58,318 nucleotides of DNA from contig NZ_BOMI01000022.1 in the NCBI RefSeq assembly GCF_016862115.1, positions 1-58,318 on the forward strand. The letters are read 5' to 3'. Below the pieces are notes generated by a model that worked only from the letters and a program-made list of their open reading frames with translations, was not told the DNA's origin and did no database searches. Positions 40,385 to 48,546 of the stretch are shown one piece after another (position 1 is the first letter of the stretch; every line of letters starts with the position of its first letter). The DNA comes from Paractinoplanes deccanensis. GTDB taxonomy: Bacteria; Actinomycetota; Actinomycetes; Mycobacteriales; Micromonosporaceae. The position numbers and the translations under genes are program-made.

Positions 40385-40423
40385 GACACTCCCCTCGGGA
40401 GGCAATCAATCGACAGCCATCGT

Positions 40424-40429
40424 TATAAC
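40424..40429 (+). promoter_or_regulatory. Candidate -10 box for the C15-like gene
   Basis: TATAAC is followed by 8 bases and then ATG 40438, so transcription would begin at or just before the start codon. No Shine-Dalgarno is present, which fits a leaderless mRNA. No good -35 is visible. Confidence 0.4.
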
Positions 40430-40437
40430 ATGGCGCG

Positions 40438-41868
40438 ATGAGCAGACTGGGACTCCGCATCCTGTCGTCGGCAGTCAGCGTGGCCGCGCTGCTCGCCATG
40501 ACCGGCGCCGCCCGGGCCCGCGAACCGGGCGCGGCCGGCTGCCTCGACCCCGGCGCGCCGCTGTCCGCCGAGGAGAGCCGCCTCACCGTCACCCTCCCGG
40601 CCGGATCGCCGGGCACCCCGTTCGCGCAGCGGATGATCGAGGGCGCGGGCTTCGCGGGCTTCACCCCGGCCCTGGTCGCGCAGCTGTGCGGCGCACGGAC
40701 GCTGAAGGCCGCCGAGAAGGTCGTGACGCGCGCCGCCGGCCGGCTGTGGACGATGGCGGTCGACCGGGCGCAGCGGCGCGGGCCGGTCCGCGGCGACCTG
40801 CCCTACAGCGACGACCGGCCGCTCTACTGGACGCGGGTGCAGGCGACGGCCGCGATCCGGCAGTGGGTGCCGGCCTTCCCGCTCTTCGTGGGGCAGCGGC
40901 TGGAGCTCATCGAGGCGTTCGACCGGGCGTCGCGGGGCATGCGGGACATCGCGCTGCCGGCCGGCGACGGGGTGAAGCGGCTCATCGTGAGCGGCTTCGA
41001 CCCGTACACGCTGGACGGGGGTCCCGGCGGCAACAACATCCGCCATGGCAACCCCTCGGGGGCGACGGCCCTGTCGATCGACGGCACGCGCTACCGGGCG
41101 GCGGACGGCAAGGTCGCGCACATCGAGGCGTACACGCTGCCGGTCAGCTTCCCCGAGTTCCGGCGCGGCTATCTGGAGGACACCGTCGGGCCGTTCATGC
41201 TGCCCGGGCCCCGGCGGCTGGACGCGTCCGTCACGGTCAGCCAGGCCGGCGGTTCCGAGTTCAACCTGGAGCAGTGGAACGCGCGCTACCACGGGATCTC
41301 GCTGGGCAACGACCGGTTCCGGCCGTGCCCCCTGGTCGGCGGCGTGCCGCAGCTGGCCGTGAACAACCCCGAGTGCAACACCACGGTGGTGGACCGGTGG
41401 GGCGGCCCGCCCACGTTCGACCTGCGCAACCCGCCACAGTGGACGGCCGCGACGCTTCCCGTCCAGCGGATGATCGACGCCCGGACCGGTGCGGGCGTGC
41501 CGCGCCCGCCGGGCGACACGTGGCCGGACGAGTCGGTCGCCTTCGGGGTGCTGTGGCGCACGAGCTACACCGAGTTCCCGGACTGCGCCGCGCCCGAGCG
41601 GATCACCCGCGACGGCGTACCGCCCAGCCCGCAGTCATGCTCCTACAGCGGTGGCGGCGGCAACTATCTGTCGAACGAGAGCGCCTACCGCAACACGCTG
41701 CTGCGTGACCGGATGGGCCTGACCGTCCCGGCCGGGCACATCCACACCCCCGACATGCAACACTTCGAGACCGAGTACGGGGTGAGCGACGCGACCTTCG
41801 ACGCGTGGCGCCTGTCGATCGCGCAGCAGGCCCGCAACCTCATCCACGTGGTCGCCGACTCAGCCTGA
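40438..41868 (+). CDS. Secreted peptidase-C15-like (pyroglutamyl peptidase) protein with Ser at the Cys position
   Basis: A 476-aa exported protein with a signal peptide at residues 1-28 (SAVSVAALLAMTGAARAR). The C-terminal two thirds follow the pyroglutamyl-peptidase I order: LIVSGFDPYTLDG, then NPSGATALS, SQAGGSEFNLEQW with candidate Glu278, NYLSNESAYRNTLL where family members have YxCN, and AGHIHTP with candidate His436. Position 412 is Ser instead of the catalytic Cys. The enzyme is therefore either a Ser variant or inactive. It is longer than cytosolic C15 enzymes (about 215 aa) owing to an N-terminal helical region. The 3' end overlaps the convergent MFS gene by 9 bp. Confidence 0.75.
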   Translation: MSRLGLRILSSAVSVAALLAMTGAARAREPGAAGCLDPGAPLSAEESRLTVTLPAGSPGTPFAQRMIEGAGFAGFTPALVAQLCGARTLKAAEKVVTRAAGRLWTMAVDRAQRRGPVRGDLPYSDDRPLYWTRVQATAAIRQWVPAFPLFVGQRLELIEAFDRASRGMRDIALPAGDGVKRLIVSGFDPYTLDGGPGGNNIRHGNPSGATALSIDGTRYRAADGKVAHIEAYTLPVSFPEFRRGYLEDTVGPFMLPGPRRLDASVTVSQAGGSEFNLEQWNARYHGISLGNDRFRPCPLVGGVPQLAVNNPECNTTVVDRWGGPPTFDLRNPPQWTAATLPVQRMIDARTGAGVPRPPGDTWPDESVAFGVLWRTSYTEFPDCAAPERITRDGVPPSPQSCSYSGGGGNYLSNESAYRNTLLRDRMGLTVPAGHIHTPDMQHFETEYGVSDATFDAWRLSIAQQARNLIHVVADSA

Positions 41869-43167
41869 CGCCGTCACCGTGCCGGGCTGCTCGTCGCGCA
41901 GCCCGGCACGGGACGTCTCCGGCGCGAACCAGAGCGCGATAAGCGTGACGAGCAGGGCGGCGAGCACGTAGGCGGACACGGCGAACGCGCTCCCGGTCAC
42001 CTGCACCAGCTTGATCGACACGATGGGCGCCAGCGCGCCGCCGAGGATGCCCGCGATCTGGTAGCCCATCGAGGCGCCCGAGTAGCGCAGCCGCGTGCTG
42101 AACAGCTCGACGATGAACGCCGCCTGCGGCCCGTACATCGCGGCGTGGGTGGCCAGCGCGACCACGACCGCCAGCACGATCACGGCGCGGTTCCCGGTGT
42201 CCAGTAATGGGAAGAAGGCGAACGCCCAGCCGGCGGCGGCCGCCGCACCGGCCGCGTACACCGGGCGCCGTCCCACCCGATCGGAGAGCGCGCCGAACGC
42301 CGGGATCAGGGCGAGCTGGAACGCCGAGCCGATGAGCACCGCCGCGAGCCCGGCGCTGCGCGGCAGCCCGAGCGTGCCGGTGATGTACGTCAGCACGTAC
42401 AGCGTGAAGGTGTAGAAGGCCACGTCGGTGCCGATCCGGGCGGCCATCGCGACCAGCAGCCCTCGCGGGTGCCGGCGCAGCACCTCCACCAGCGGGATCT
42501 TGGCCGTGTCGCCGGACTTCTCCACCTCCGCGAACAGCGGCGACTCGCTGACCGTCAGCCGGATCCAGAGGCCGACCGCGACGAGGGCGCCGGAGAGCAG
42601 GAAGGCGATCCGCCAGCCCCAGGAGAGGAACGCGGACTCCGGCAGGACGGCGTTGAGCACCCACAGCACTCCCGCCGCGAGCAGGTTGCCGGCCGGCACA
42701 CCCACCTGCGGCCAGCTCGCGTTGAGCCCGCGCCGGTCCGCCCCGCCGTGCTCCACCGACATGATGACGGCGCCGCCCCATTCGCCACCCAGCCCCAGCC
42801 CCTGGAGGAAGCGCAGGGTGACCAGCAAGATCGGCGCTGCCACCCCGATGGCGGCGTACGACGGCACGAGCCCGATGGCGAAGGTGGCCGCGCCCATGAG
42901 CAGCAGGGTGACGACCAGGACGTTGCGGCGCCCCACCCGGTCACCGAAGTGGCCGAAGATCACGCCCCCGAGCGGCCGCGCGACAAACCCGACGGCGTAT
43001 GTGGCGAAGGCGAGCAGGGTGCCGGTCAGCGCCTCGAACTGCGGAAAGAACAGCTTGCCGAAGACCAGCGCCGCCGCCGAGCCGTAGAGAAAGAAGTCGT
43101 ACCACTCCAGCGACGTCCCGATCAGACTGGCGACGATCACCCTGCGCGGCGTAGAGGTTGCGGACAT
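41860..43167 (-). CDS. MFS transporter, metabolite:H+ symporter (MHS) type
   Basis: A 435-aa 12-helix major facilitator. MHS-family marks are SLIGTSLEWYDFFLYGSAAA at the N-terminus, HFGDRVGRRN between helices 2 and 3, FLQGLGLGGEWGGA in helix 4-5, and ALSDRVGRRPVY after helix 8. It likely imports an organic acid or osmolyte with protons; the substrate cannot be told. Divergent from the GH43 gene across 146 bp holding LacI-type palindromes, so it may share regulation. Confidence 0.93.
   Translation of the reverse strand: MSATSTPRRVIVASLIGTSLEWYDFFLYGSAAALVFGKLFFPQFEALTGTLLAFATYAVGFVARPLGGVIFGHFGDRVGRRNVLVVTLLLMGAATFAIGLVPSYAAIGVAAPILLVTLRFLQGLGLGGEWGGAVIMSVEHGGADRRGLNASWPQVGVPAGNLLAAGVLWVLNAVLPESAFLSWGWRIAFLLSGALVAVGLWIRLTVSESPLFAEVEKSGDTAKIPLVEVLRRHPRGLLVAMAARIGTDVAFYTFTLYVLTYITGTLGLPRSAGLAAVLIGSAFQLALIPAFGALSDRVGRRPVYAAGAAAAAGWAFAFFPLLDTGNRAVIVLAVVVALATHAAMYGPQAAFIVELFSTRLRYSGASMGYQIAGILGGALAPIVSIKLVQVTGSAFAVSAYVLAALLVTLIALWFAPETSRAGLRDEQPGTVTASG
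41878..41910. terminator. Hairpin terminator after the C15-like gene, within the MFS 3' end
   Basis: Stem CGTGCCGGGCTGC (41878-41890) pairs perfectly with GCAGCCCGGCACG (41898-41910) around a 7-base loop. It lies 10 bp past the C15-like stop and inside the last codons of the convergent transporter gene. Confidence 0.7.
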
Positions 43168-43215
43168 GCGAGGCGGGATACCCGCTCGCGAGCTTGATCG
43201 ACCAGTGTCGCTGTC

Positions 43216-43243
43216 TTGACTGGATCTATGTGATCGTTAACAG
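43216..43243 (+). promoter_or_regulatory. Candidate promoter with an embedded LacI-type half-palindrome
   Basis: TTGACT (43216-43221) and TAACAG (43238-43243) are 16 bp apart and could form -35/-10 for the GH43 gene. The imperfect CG-centred palindrome TGTGATCGTTAACA (43229-43242) overlaps the -10 and resembles LacI-family operators of actinobacterial glycosidase genes. The assignment is inference. Confidence 0.4.
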
Positions 43244-43275
43244 TCTATTTCGAGAGTCGATATTCAGATCCTGGA

Positions 43276-43287
43276 GTGAACGTTCAC
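43276..43287. promoter_or_regulatory. Perfect 12-bp LacI-type operator upstream of GH43
   Basis: GTGAACGTTCAC is an exact inverted repeat with a central CG, the usual form of LacI/GalR-family operators. It lies 26 bp before the GTG start and upstream of the GAGAGGAA ribosome site. No LacI regulator is encoded in the window. Confidence 0.55.
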
Positions 43288-43313
43288 CTCCCCTTCCCCC
43301 GAGAGGAATCCCC

Positions 43314-44696
43314 GTGTCCCTGACCCGCAGAGAGTTCACCCGCCTCGCCGCGATGGGGGCGCTGACCGCGGCCACCACCGGCGCCGCCGTGCTCGGTTCG
43401 CCGTCGGCCGCGCTGGCGGCCAACACCGCCTACGTCTTCGCGTATTTCACCGAGACGCCCAACCGCGTCGGCTCGAACTACGGGCTGCACCTCGCCGTCA
43501 GCACCGACGGGCTCAACTGGCGGCCGCTCAACCAGAACAACCCGGTGGTGACCCCGACCGCCGGCACGCTCGGCCTGCGCGACCCGTTCATCCTGCGCAA
43601 GCAGGACGGCACCTTCGTCGTGCTGGCGACCGACCTCAACGGCACCGACTTCAGCCAGAACAACCAGTACCTGCACGTGTGGGACTCCACCGACCTGCGC
43701 AGCTTCACCGGCTACCGCCGGATCCGCATGCACGGCCTGGCCACGCACACCTGGGCGCCGACCGCCTTCTGGGTGGCCTCCCGCGGCCAGTACGCGATCG
43801 TCTACTCGGCCAGCAACGGCGCCGACGTCTTCATGGTGAACTACACGACCGATTTCCGGACGGTCACCGCCAACCAGGTCTACTTCAGTCCCGGGTACGG
43901 GGTCCTCGACGCCGACATCGTCGCGGACGGCTCGACGTTCTACATGTACTACAAGAACCTCGCCGACGGTCTCACCTACGGCGCGCGCTCGTCCACCGGC
44001 GCCCCGAACAGCTACACGAACTACACCAGCGGCCTGCGCCAGGGCAACGCCATGGAGGCGCCGCTGCTGATCCGCGACAACAGCGGCAGCGGCTGGCGGC
44101 TGTGGGGCGACTCGTTCAGCCCGGTCAACAACGACTTCTACGCCTGGTCGACGTCGACCATCAGCGCCAACGCGTGGACCGTGCTGAACCAGCGCGACTA
44201 CACCCCGCCGCTGAACGCCAAGCACGGCTCCATCGTGGGCATCACCGGCGCCGAGTACGACGGCCTCGTCGCCCGCTGGGGCCTGCCCGCCTGGGTGCGC
44301 CTGAAGTCGTACAACTTCCCCGACCGGTACGTGCGGCACGCCGACAACGTGGGCCGCCTCGACGCGTACCCCTTCGACCCGTACCAGGATCAGCTGTGGC
44401 GCATGGTCCCCGGGCTGGCCGACGCCGCCGGCGTGTCCTTCGAGTCGGTCAACTACCCCGGCCGCTACCTGCGCCACAGCAACTACGCGATCCGCCTCGA
44501 CGCCAGCGACGGCACCGCCACCTTCCGCGCCGACGCCACCTTCACCCGGGTCGCCGGCCTCGCCAACGGGTCGTGGTCCTCGTTCCGCTCGTACAACTTC
44601 CCGGACCGCCACCTGCGCCACGCCAACTACCTGCTGCGCATCGACCCGATCAGCACCGCGGTCGACCGCGAGGACGCCACCTTCCGGGTCTCATGA
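43314..44696 (+). CDS. Tat-exported GH43-like arabinan-active hydrolase with AbfB (CBM42) domain
   Basis: A 460-aa secreted glycosidase. The signal begins SLTRREFTRLAAMGALTAA, with twin arginines typical of Tat export. The five-bladed GH43-like propeller (residues about 35-330) includes GLHLAVSTDGLNW, LRDPFILRKQDGTFVVLATD, HTWAPTAFW and EAPLLIRDN. The C-terminal beta-trefoil AbfB module has three repeats (SYNFPDRYVRHADN, SVNYPGRYLRHSNY, SYNFPDRHLRHANY) that bind arabinose side chains. It probably removes arabinofuranose from plant arabinan or arabinoxylan. GTG 43314 follows GAGAGGAA. The 3' end overlaps the convergent monooxygenase by 6 bp. Confidence 0.9.
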   Translation: MSLTRREFTRLAAMGALTAATTGAAVLGSPSAALAANTAYVFAYFTETPNRVGSNYGLHLAVSTDGLNWRPLNQNNPVVTPTAGTLGLRDPFILRKQDGTFVVLATDLNGTDFSQNNQYLHVWDSTDLRSFTGYRRIRMHGLATHTWAPTAFWVASRGQYAIVYSASNGADVFMVNYTTDFRTVTANQVYFSPGYGVLDADIVADGSTFYMYYKNLADGLTYGARSSTGAPNSYTNYTSGLRQGNAMEAPLLIRDNSGSGWRLWGDSFSPVNNDFYAWSTSTISANAWTVLNQRDYTPPLNAKHGSIVGITGAEYDGLVARWGLPAWVRLKSYNFPDRYVRHADNVGRLDAYPFDPYQDQLWRMVPGLADAAGVSFESVNYPGRYLRHSNYAIRLDASDGTATFRADATFTRVAGLANGSWSSFRSYNFPDRHLRHANYLLRIDPISTAVDREDATFRVS

Positions 44697-45812
44697 CCCG
44701 AGCCGCTCGACGCCGAAGAACGCCATCATGTCCTCGGCCGTGGGCTGGTAAGCCGCCTGCCGGGCGTGCTCCTCGCTGCGGGGGAAGAGCGCTTGCTCGT
44801 ACGAGGTGAGCGCGCCCTCGATGTCGCCGGGGTGCCCGGCGAGCGCGGCGCCCAGCTCGGCGGCGTCCTGCAGGGCCAGGTTGGCGCCCTCGCCGTCCGG
44901 CGGCGCCAGGTGCGCGGCGTCGCCCAGCAGGGTCACACCCGGCGTGCGGTCCCAGCGCAGCCCGGCCGGCAGTGCGTAGTGTGGGCGGTGGACCGGCGCG
45001 GTGTCGCTGCCGGTGAGAAGCGCGGTGAGCTCGGGGGCCCAGCCCTCGAACTCCCGCGCGATCCGCCGGGTGGCGGCGGCCGGGTCCCCGAAGTCGATGC
45101 CGGCGAACCACTCCAGCGGCTCGGTCAGCTCGATGTAGGCGTGCAGGGTGCCGCCGGCCTCGCGATGCGCGTTGATCTGCTTGCCCGCGAAGTCGCCGGC
45201 CACCATCGACCCGGCGCCGACCGCTCGGGCCGTCGCGGGGTGCCGGGTGTCGGCGTCGTACAGGAAGGTCTCGACGAACGACGTGCCGGCGTACGCGGGA
45301 ACGGCCTCGGTGAGCAGCGGCCGCACCCGCGACCAGGCCCCGTCGGCACCCACCAGCAGGCCGGTGCGGACCGTGGCGCCGTCCGCGAAGGTCACCTCGT
45401 GTCGCCCGTCGCCGTCCGCGCGCACGCCCGTGACCCGGTGTCCCCACCGGACCGTCCCGGCCGGCAGCGAGTCGAGCAGGATCCGGCGCAGGTCGCCGCG
45501 CAGCACCTCGGGCCGCCCGGCGGTGCCGTCGTCCGGCTTGTCGAACAGGACCGTCCCGTCGGGGGCCAGCCCGCGGTAGGCTTCCCGGCCCTCGAGGACC
45601 GCGGCGCGGAACTCGGCGGTGAGGCCGGCGGCGGCCAGGGCCGGCCGGCCGTTGTAGTCGTGGATGTCGAGCATCCCGCCCTGGGTGCGCGCCGCCGGGG
45701 ACGCCTCCGCCTCGTAGACGGCCGACGGGATGCCGTGGACGTGCAGGACGCGAGCGAGGGTGAGACCGCCGAGCCCCGCGCCGATGATCGTGACTGAGTT
45801 GTTCATGGTCAC
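44691..45812 (-). CDS. FAD-dependent monooxygenase, Tet(X)-like
   Basis: A 373-aa class A flavin monooxygenase. N-terminal dinucleotide fold VTIIGAGLGGLTLARVLHVH, mid-motif LLVGADGAWSRVRP (DG motif), and FAD/ribityl motif VTLLGDAAHLAPPDGEGANL. Sequence blocks such as GGMLDIHDYNGRPALAAAGL resemble the Tet(X) subgroup, which hydroxylates aromatic or polyketide compounds using NADPH and O2. Resistance function is not implied without testing. It starts at ATG 45812 (or 45806). The neighbouring monooxygenase is upstream on the same strand with 108 bp between. Confidence 0.9.
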   Translation of the reverse strand: MTMNNSVTIIGAGLGGLTLARVLHVHGIPSAVYEAEASPAARTQGGMLDIHDYNGRPALAAAGLTAEFRAAVLEGREAYRGLAPDGTVLFDKPDDGTAGRPEVLRGDLRRILLDSLPAGTVRWGHRVTGVRADGDGRHEVTFADGATVRTGLLVGADGAWSRVRPLLTEAVPAYAGTSFVETFLYDADTRHPATARAVGAGSMVAGDFAGKQINAHREAGGTLHAYIELTEPLEWFAGIDFGDPAAATRRIAREFEGWAPELTALLTGSDTAPVHRPHYALPAGLRWDRTPGVTLLGDAAHLAPPDGEGANLALQDAAELGAALAGHPGDIEGALTSYEQALFPRSEEHARQAAYQPTAEDMMAFFGVERLGS

Positions 45813-45920
45813 GAGCGTGGCGCGAAGCCCCTACAGACCGCTGACACGCCGCTGACGCCGGGCCACGCCGACCTGCGGTCAGGCCGGCTTGATGACGACT
45901 TTCAGGGCGGCGGGCTGTCG

Positions 45921-47084
45921 TCACCGGTGCGCGGGGCGTTCGAGGCTCGACAGGCGGAAGGCCAGGGACTCGCGGAACGCGGGAAGCAGCGACAGCGCCG
46001 ACAGCGCGCCGTTGCGCAGCGGGCGCAGGGGCGCGGGCACGGTGGCGAGCCGGGTCAGCCGGGAGGCGAAGCGCACGACCTCGCGCGCGGCGGGGCGGCG
46101 CTCGGCCGCGTACCGGTCGAGGGGGGTCTCGGAGCCGGAGCCCAGCGTCTCGGTGAGCGCGCCGGCCAGCGCGAGCGCGTCGCGGAGGCCGAGGTTCATG
46201 CCCTGGCCGCCGGCGGGGCTGTGCACGTGCCCGGCGTCGCCGGCGAGCAGCACGGGGCCGGCGCGGAACGTGTCGGCGACGCGGTGGTGCACGCGGAACC
46301 GAGAGCCCCACACGACGTCGTCGACGCGCGCCCGTTCGCGGACGGGACCGCGGCCGTCCAGCAGGAACTGGATGTACGCCGCGCCGGGCTGCTCGGGCGC
46401 GTCACCGACGGCGGCGACGATGCGCACCGTGCCGTCGGGGAGCGGGGCCCACACGAGCAGGCCGGCGCGCGAGAAGTAGAGGACGACCTCGTCGCGGGGC
46501 GGGCCGCCGTGCACCTGCACGTCCGCCAGCGTGAACGACTCACCGCCGGTGGTGGCGCTGCCGCCGGCGCCGGAGGTGCCGAAGCCGATGCCGGCCAGGT
46601 GGCGCAGGGTGCTGTGCATGCCGTCGGCGGCCACCACGTAGCGGGCGGTGACCCGTTCGCCGGTCGCGAAGGTGACGGTGCGGCCGTCGAGCCCGGTGGC
46701 CTCGTAGCCGCGCAGGACGGTGCCGCCGGCCGCGGTGAGCCGGTCGCCGAGCACCGCTTCGGTGGTCGATTGGGGGACCATCAACGCGTACGGGTAAGGG
46801 GTCGGCAGTGTGTCGAAGGTGACCGGCACGAGCACCCGGTCACGGTCGCGGATCGTGAAGCGCGGCGCCGGGATCCCCGCGTCGACCAGCGGGGCGGCGG
46901 CGCCGATGCGGTCGAGGACCTCCAGCGTGCGGGCGTGCACGACGGCGGCCCGGCTGGTGTGCGCGGCGCCGGGCGCCCGGTCGGTGACGGTCACGGCGAC
47001 GCCGGCCTGAGCGAGCGCGGTCGCGGTGGCGAGGCCCACGGGCCCGGCGCCGACGATCAGGACATCGGTGGTTGCGGGAAGCAT
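45921..47084 (-). CDS. FAD-dependent aromatic monooxygenase controlled by a divergent TetR
   Basis: A 387-aa PHBH-type flavin monooxygenase: VLIVGAGPVGLATATALAQA at the N-terminus, RYVVAADGMHSTLRHLAGI in the middle and VLLAGDAGHVHSPAGGQGMN for FAD binding. It lacks the C-terminal thioredoxin-like domain of longer phenol/polyketide hydroxylases. The substrate is likely a phenolic or polyketide aromatic. It is divergent from a TetR gene across 99 bp rich in TGCCAAC/GTTGGCA half-sites, which strongly suggests ligand-induced derepression. Confidence 0.92.
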   Translation of the reverse strand: MLPATTDVLIVGAGPVGLATATALAQAGVAVTVTDRAPGAAHTSRAAVVHARTLEVLDRIGAAAPLVDAGIPAPRFTIRDRDRVLVPVTFDTLPTPYPYALMVPQSTTEAVLGDRLTAAGGTVLRGYEATGLDGRTVTFATGERVTARYVVAADGMHSTLRHLAGIGFGTSGAGGSATTGGESFTLADVQVHGGPPRDEVVLYFSRAGLLVWAPLPDGTVRIVAAVGDAPEQPGAAYIQFLLDGRGPVRERARVDDVVWGSRFRVHHRVADTFRAGPVLLAGDAGHVHSPAGGQGMNLGLRDALALAGALTETLGSGSETPLDRYAAERRPAAREVVRFASRLTRLATVPAPLRPLRNGALSALSLLPAFRESLAFRLSSLERPAHR

Positions 47085-47095
47085 TGCGAATCACC

Positions 47096-47184
47096 TGCCA
47101 ACATCTGTTTGCCAACGCTTGTTGGCATAACGGTACGGCGCGGTGCCGTGACAGTCAACAGGTGTTGGCCTACGATTGTTGGCA
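47096..47184. promoter_or_regulatory. TetR operator region between divergent genes
   Basis: The inverted repeat TGCCAAC-GCTT-GTTGGCA (47110-47127) is perfect in its arms. Further half-sites are TGCCAAC (47096-47102), GTTGGC (47164-47169) and GTTGGCA (47178-47184, reaching the regulator start codon). TACGAT (47171-47176) is a fitting -10 for the regulator, 7 bp before its ATG, implying a leaderless, autorepressed transcript. Confidence 0.75.
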
Positions 47185-47744
47185 TGAGTGGGGAACGACC
47201 GAGGCGCTCCGACGGCACCCGAGCGGCGATCCTGCGCGCGGCCCGGGAGAGGTTCGCCGCAGACGGCTACGAGCGCGCCACCATCCGCGCGATCGCGGCG
47301 GACGCGGCCATCGACCCGTCGATGGTGATGCGCTACTACGGCAACAAGGAGCGGTTGTTCGCGGCGGCGGCCGAGTTCGACCTGCGCCTGCCGGACCTGT
47401 CCGCCGTGCCGGACGAGGAGGTCGCCACCGTCCTGATCCGCCACTTCCTGGACCGCTGGGAGGGCGACGAGACCCTGATGGCGCTCCTGCGCGCCGGCGT
47501 GACCAACCCGGCCGCGGCCGACCGCATGCGCGAGATCTTCGCGACCCAGCTGGTGCCCCTCGCCGAGCGCCTGGCACCCGGCGAGCCGCTGACCCGGGCC
47601 GGCCTGGTGGCGTCGCAGGTCCTGGGCCTGGCCCTGAGCCGCTATGTCCTGAAACTGCCCCCGATCACGGCCATGACCCGCGCCGAGGTTGTTGCTTGGA
47701 CGGCTCCGGCGGTGCGCCACTACCTGCGCGGCCGCCCCGACTGA
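47184..47744 (+). CDS. TetR-family regulator
   Basis: A 186-aa repressor. The N-terminal helix-turn-helix is typical: TRAAILRAARERFAADGYER, ATIRAIAADAAIDPSMVMRY, YYGNKERLF. The C-terminal ligand-binding part matches TetR members with the VLGLALSRYVLKLPPITAM ending. It likely represses the divergent monooxygenase and itself through the GTTGGCA sites in the shared intergenic region. ATG 47184 lies 7 bp after the -10 TACGAT. Confidence 0.94.
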   Translation: MSGERPRRSDGTRAAILRAARERFAADGYERATIRAIAADAAIDPSMVMRYYGNKERLFAAAAEFDLRLPDLSAVPDEEVATVLIRHFLDRWEGDETLMALLRAGVTNPAAADRMREIFATQLVPLAERLAPGEPLTRAGLVASQVLGLALSRYVLKLPPITAMTRAEVVAWTAPAVRHYLRGRPD

Positions 47745-47750
47745 GCGGCC

Positions 47751-47812
47751 GGCTCCGGCTCCGGCTTCGGGCAGAACGAACGTTCTTTCTGCCCGAAGCC
47801 GAAGCCGAAGCC
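47751..47812. terminator. Long bidirectional hairpin between convergent genes
   Basis: Arms 47751-47776 and 47787-47812 pair over 26 bp with two mismatches; the inner 15 bp (CGGCTTCGGGCAGAA with its complement) are perfect. The 10-base loop contains AACGTT. It lies between the TetR stop and the stop of the membrane protein gene and should end transcription from both sides. Confidence 0.85.
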
Positions 47813-47823
47813 GCAAGCCCGGC

Positions 47824-48546
47824 TCAGGGGCGGCGCCGGCGGGTGAAGGAGAAGCCGACCAACCCGGCGACGGCCGCCAGGACGCCGCCGGTGGTGGTCC
47901 AGATCCAGCGGGACGAGAACTCGGGCACGAAGGAGAACGCCGACGTGTCGTCCGGGTCGGCCGAGGGGGAGACGGCGGGCGTGGGAACGTCCGCCGACAC
48001 CGTGCCGGGGCGGCTGACCGGGTTGAGCGGCGCGGCCAGGGTGCCCTGGTCGGCGCCCGTGTCGCCCTTCTCGGCGGTCAGCGTCAGGTCCACCTTCAGC
48101 GGCAGGCCGAGGTCCTGTTCGGGGATCTCGGTCGAGGTGAGGCGCACGTAGTAGGTGCCGGGCAGCGGGTCCTGGTCGGACGGCTCCGCCCACGAGCGGA
48201 TCTGGCGCAGGTCGCAGCCGAGGGTGATGTCCGTGGCGGCGGGCTCGGCGATCGGGCTCTGCTCGCCGGCCACGCACGGCTGGCGGCGGCGGAGGCCGTC
48301 GAAGACCTCGATGGTCCACGCCTGGGCGCCGTGGCGGTCGGCCGCGGGCGGCAGCGTGACCGTGGCGGTCAGGTGCGGCTGCTGGCCGGCCGTCGCGGGG
48401 AACGACCAATACAGGTAGTCGCCCGTGACCGCGGCCACCTGGACGGGCCGGTCCGCCTCGATGGGCGCGGCGGTGAGAAAGGACGTCCCGGCGCTGAGGC
48501 CGGCGGCGCCGGGCGCGAGGAGCAGGGCGGCGAGATGGGTGAGCAT
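47824..48546 (-). CDS. Secreted, membrane-anchored partner of the VWA protein
   Basis: A 240-aa protein with an N-terminal signal region (HLAALLLAPGAAGLSAG), an extracellular beta-rich domain (YLYWSFPATAGQQPHLTATV, GTYYVRLTSTEIPEQDLGLP), a Ser/Pro/Asp linker, a C-terminal transmembrane helix (IWTTTGGVLAAVAGLVGFSF) and the cytoplasmic tail RRRRP. Two cysteines could form a disulfide. The ATG overlaps the stop of the VWA gene (ATGA), so the two are coexpressed and probably act together on the cell surface. The function is unknown; the domain resembles pre-peptidase C-terminal-like beta folds. Confidence 0.7.
   Translation of the reverse strand: MLTHLAALLLAPGAAGLSAGTSFLTAAPIEADRPVQVAAVTGDYLYWSFPATAGQQPHLTATVTLPPAADRHGAQAWTIEVFDGLRRRQPCVAGEQSPIAEPAATDITLGCDLRQIRSWAEPSDQDPLPGTYYVRLTSTEIPEQDLGLPLKVDLTLTAEKGDTGADQGTLAAPLNPVSRPGTVSADVPTPAVSPSADPDDTSAFSFVPEFSSRWIWTTTGGVLAAVAGLVGFSFTRRRRP

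Noticed and set aside
44691..45812. Calling the flavin monooxygenase a tetracycline-resistance gene
   Set aside because: Similarity to the Tet(X) subgroup is only at motif level; actinobacteria carry many such enzymes with other substrates.
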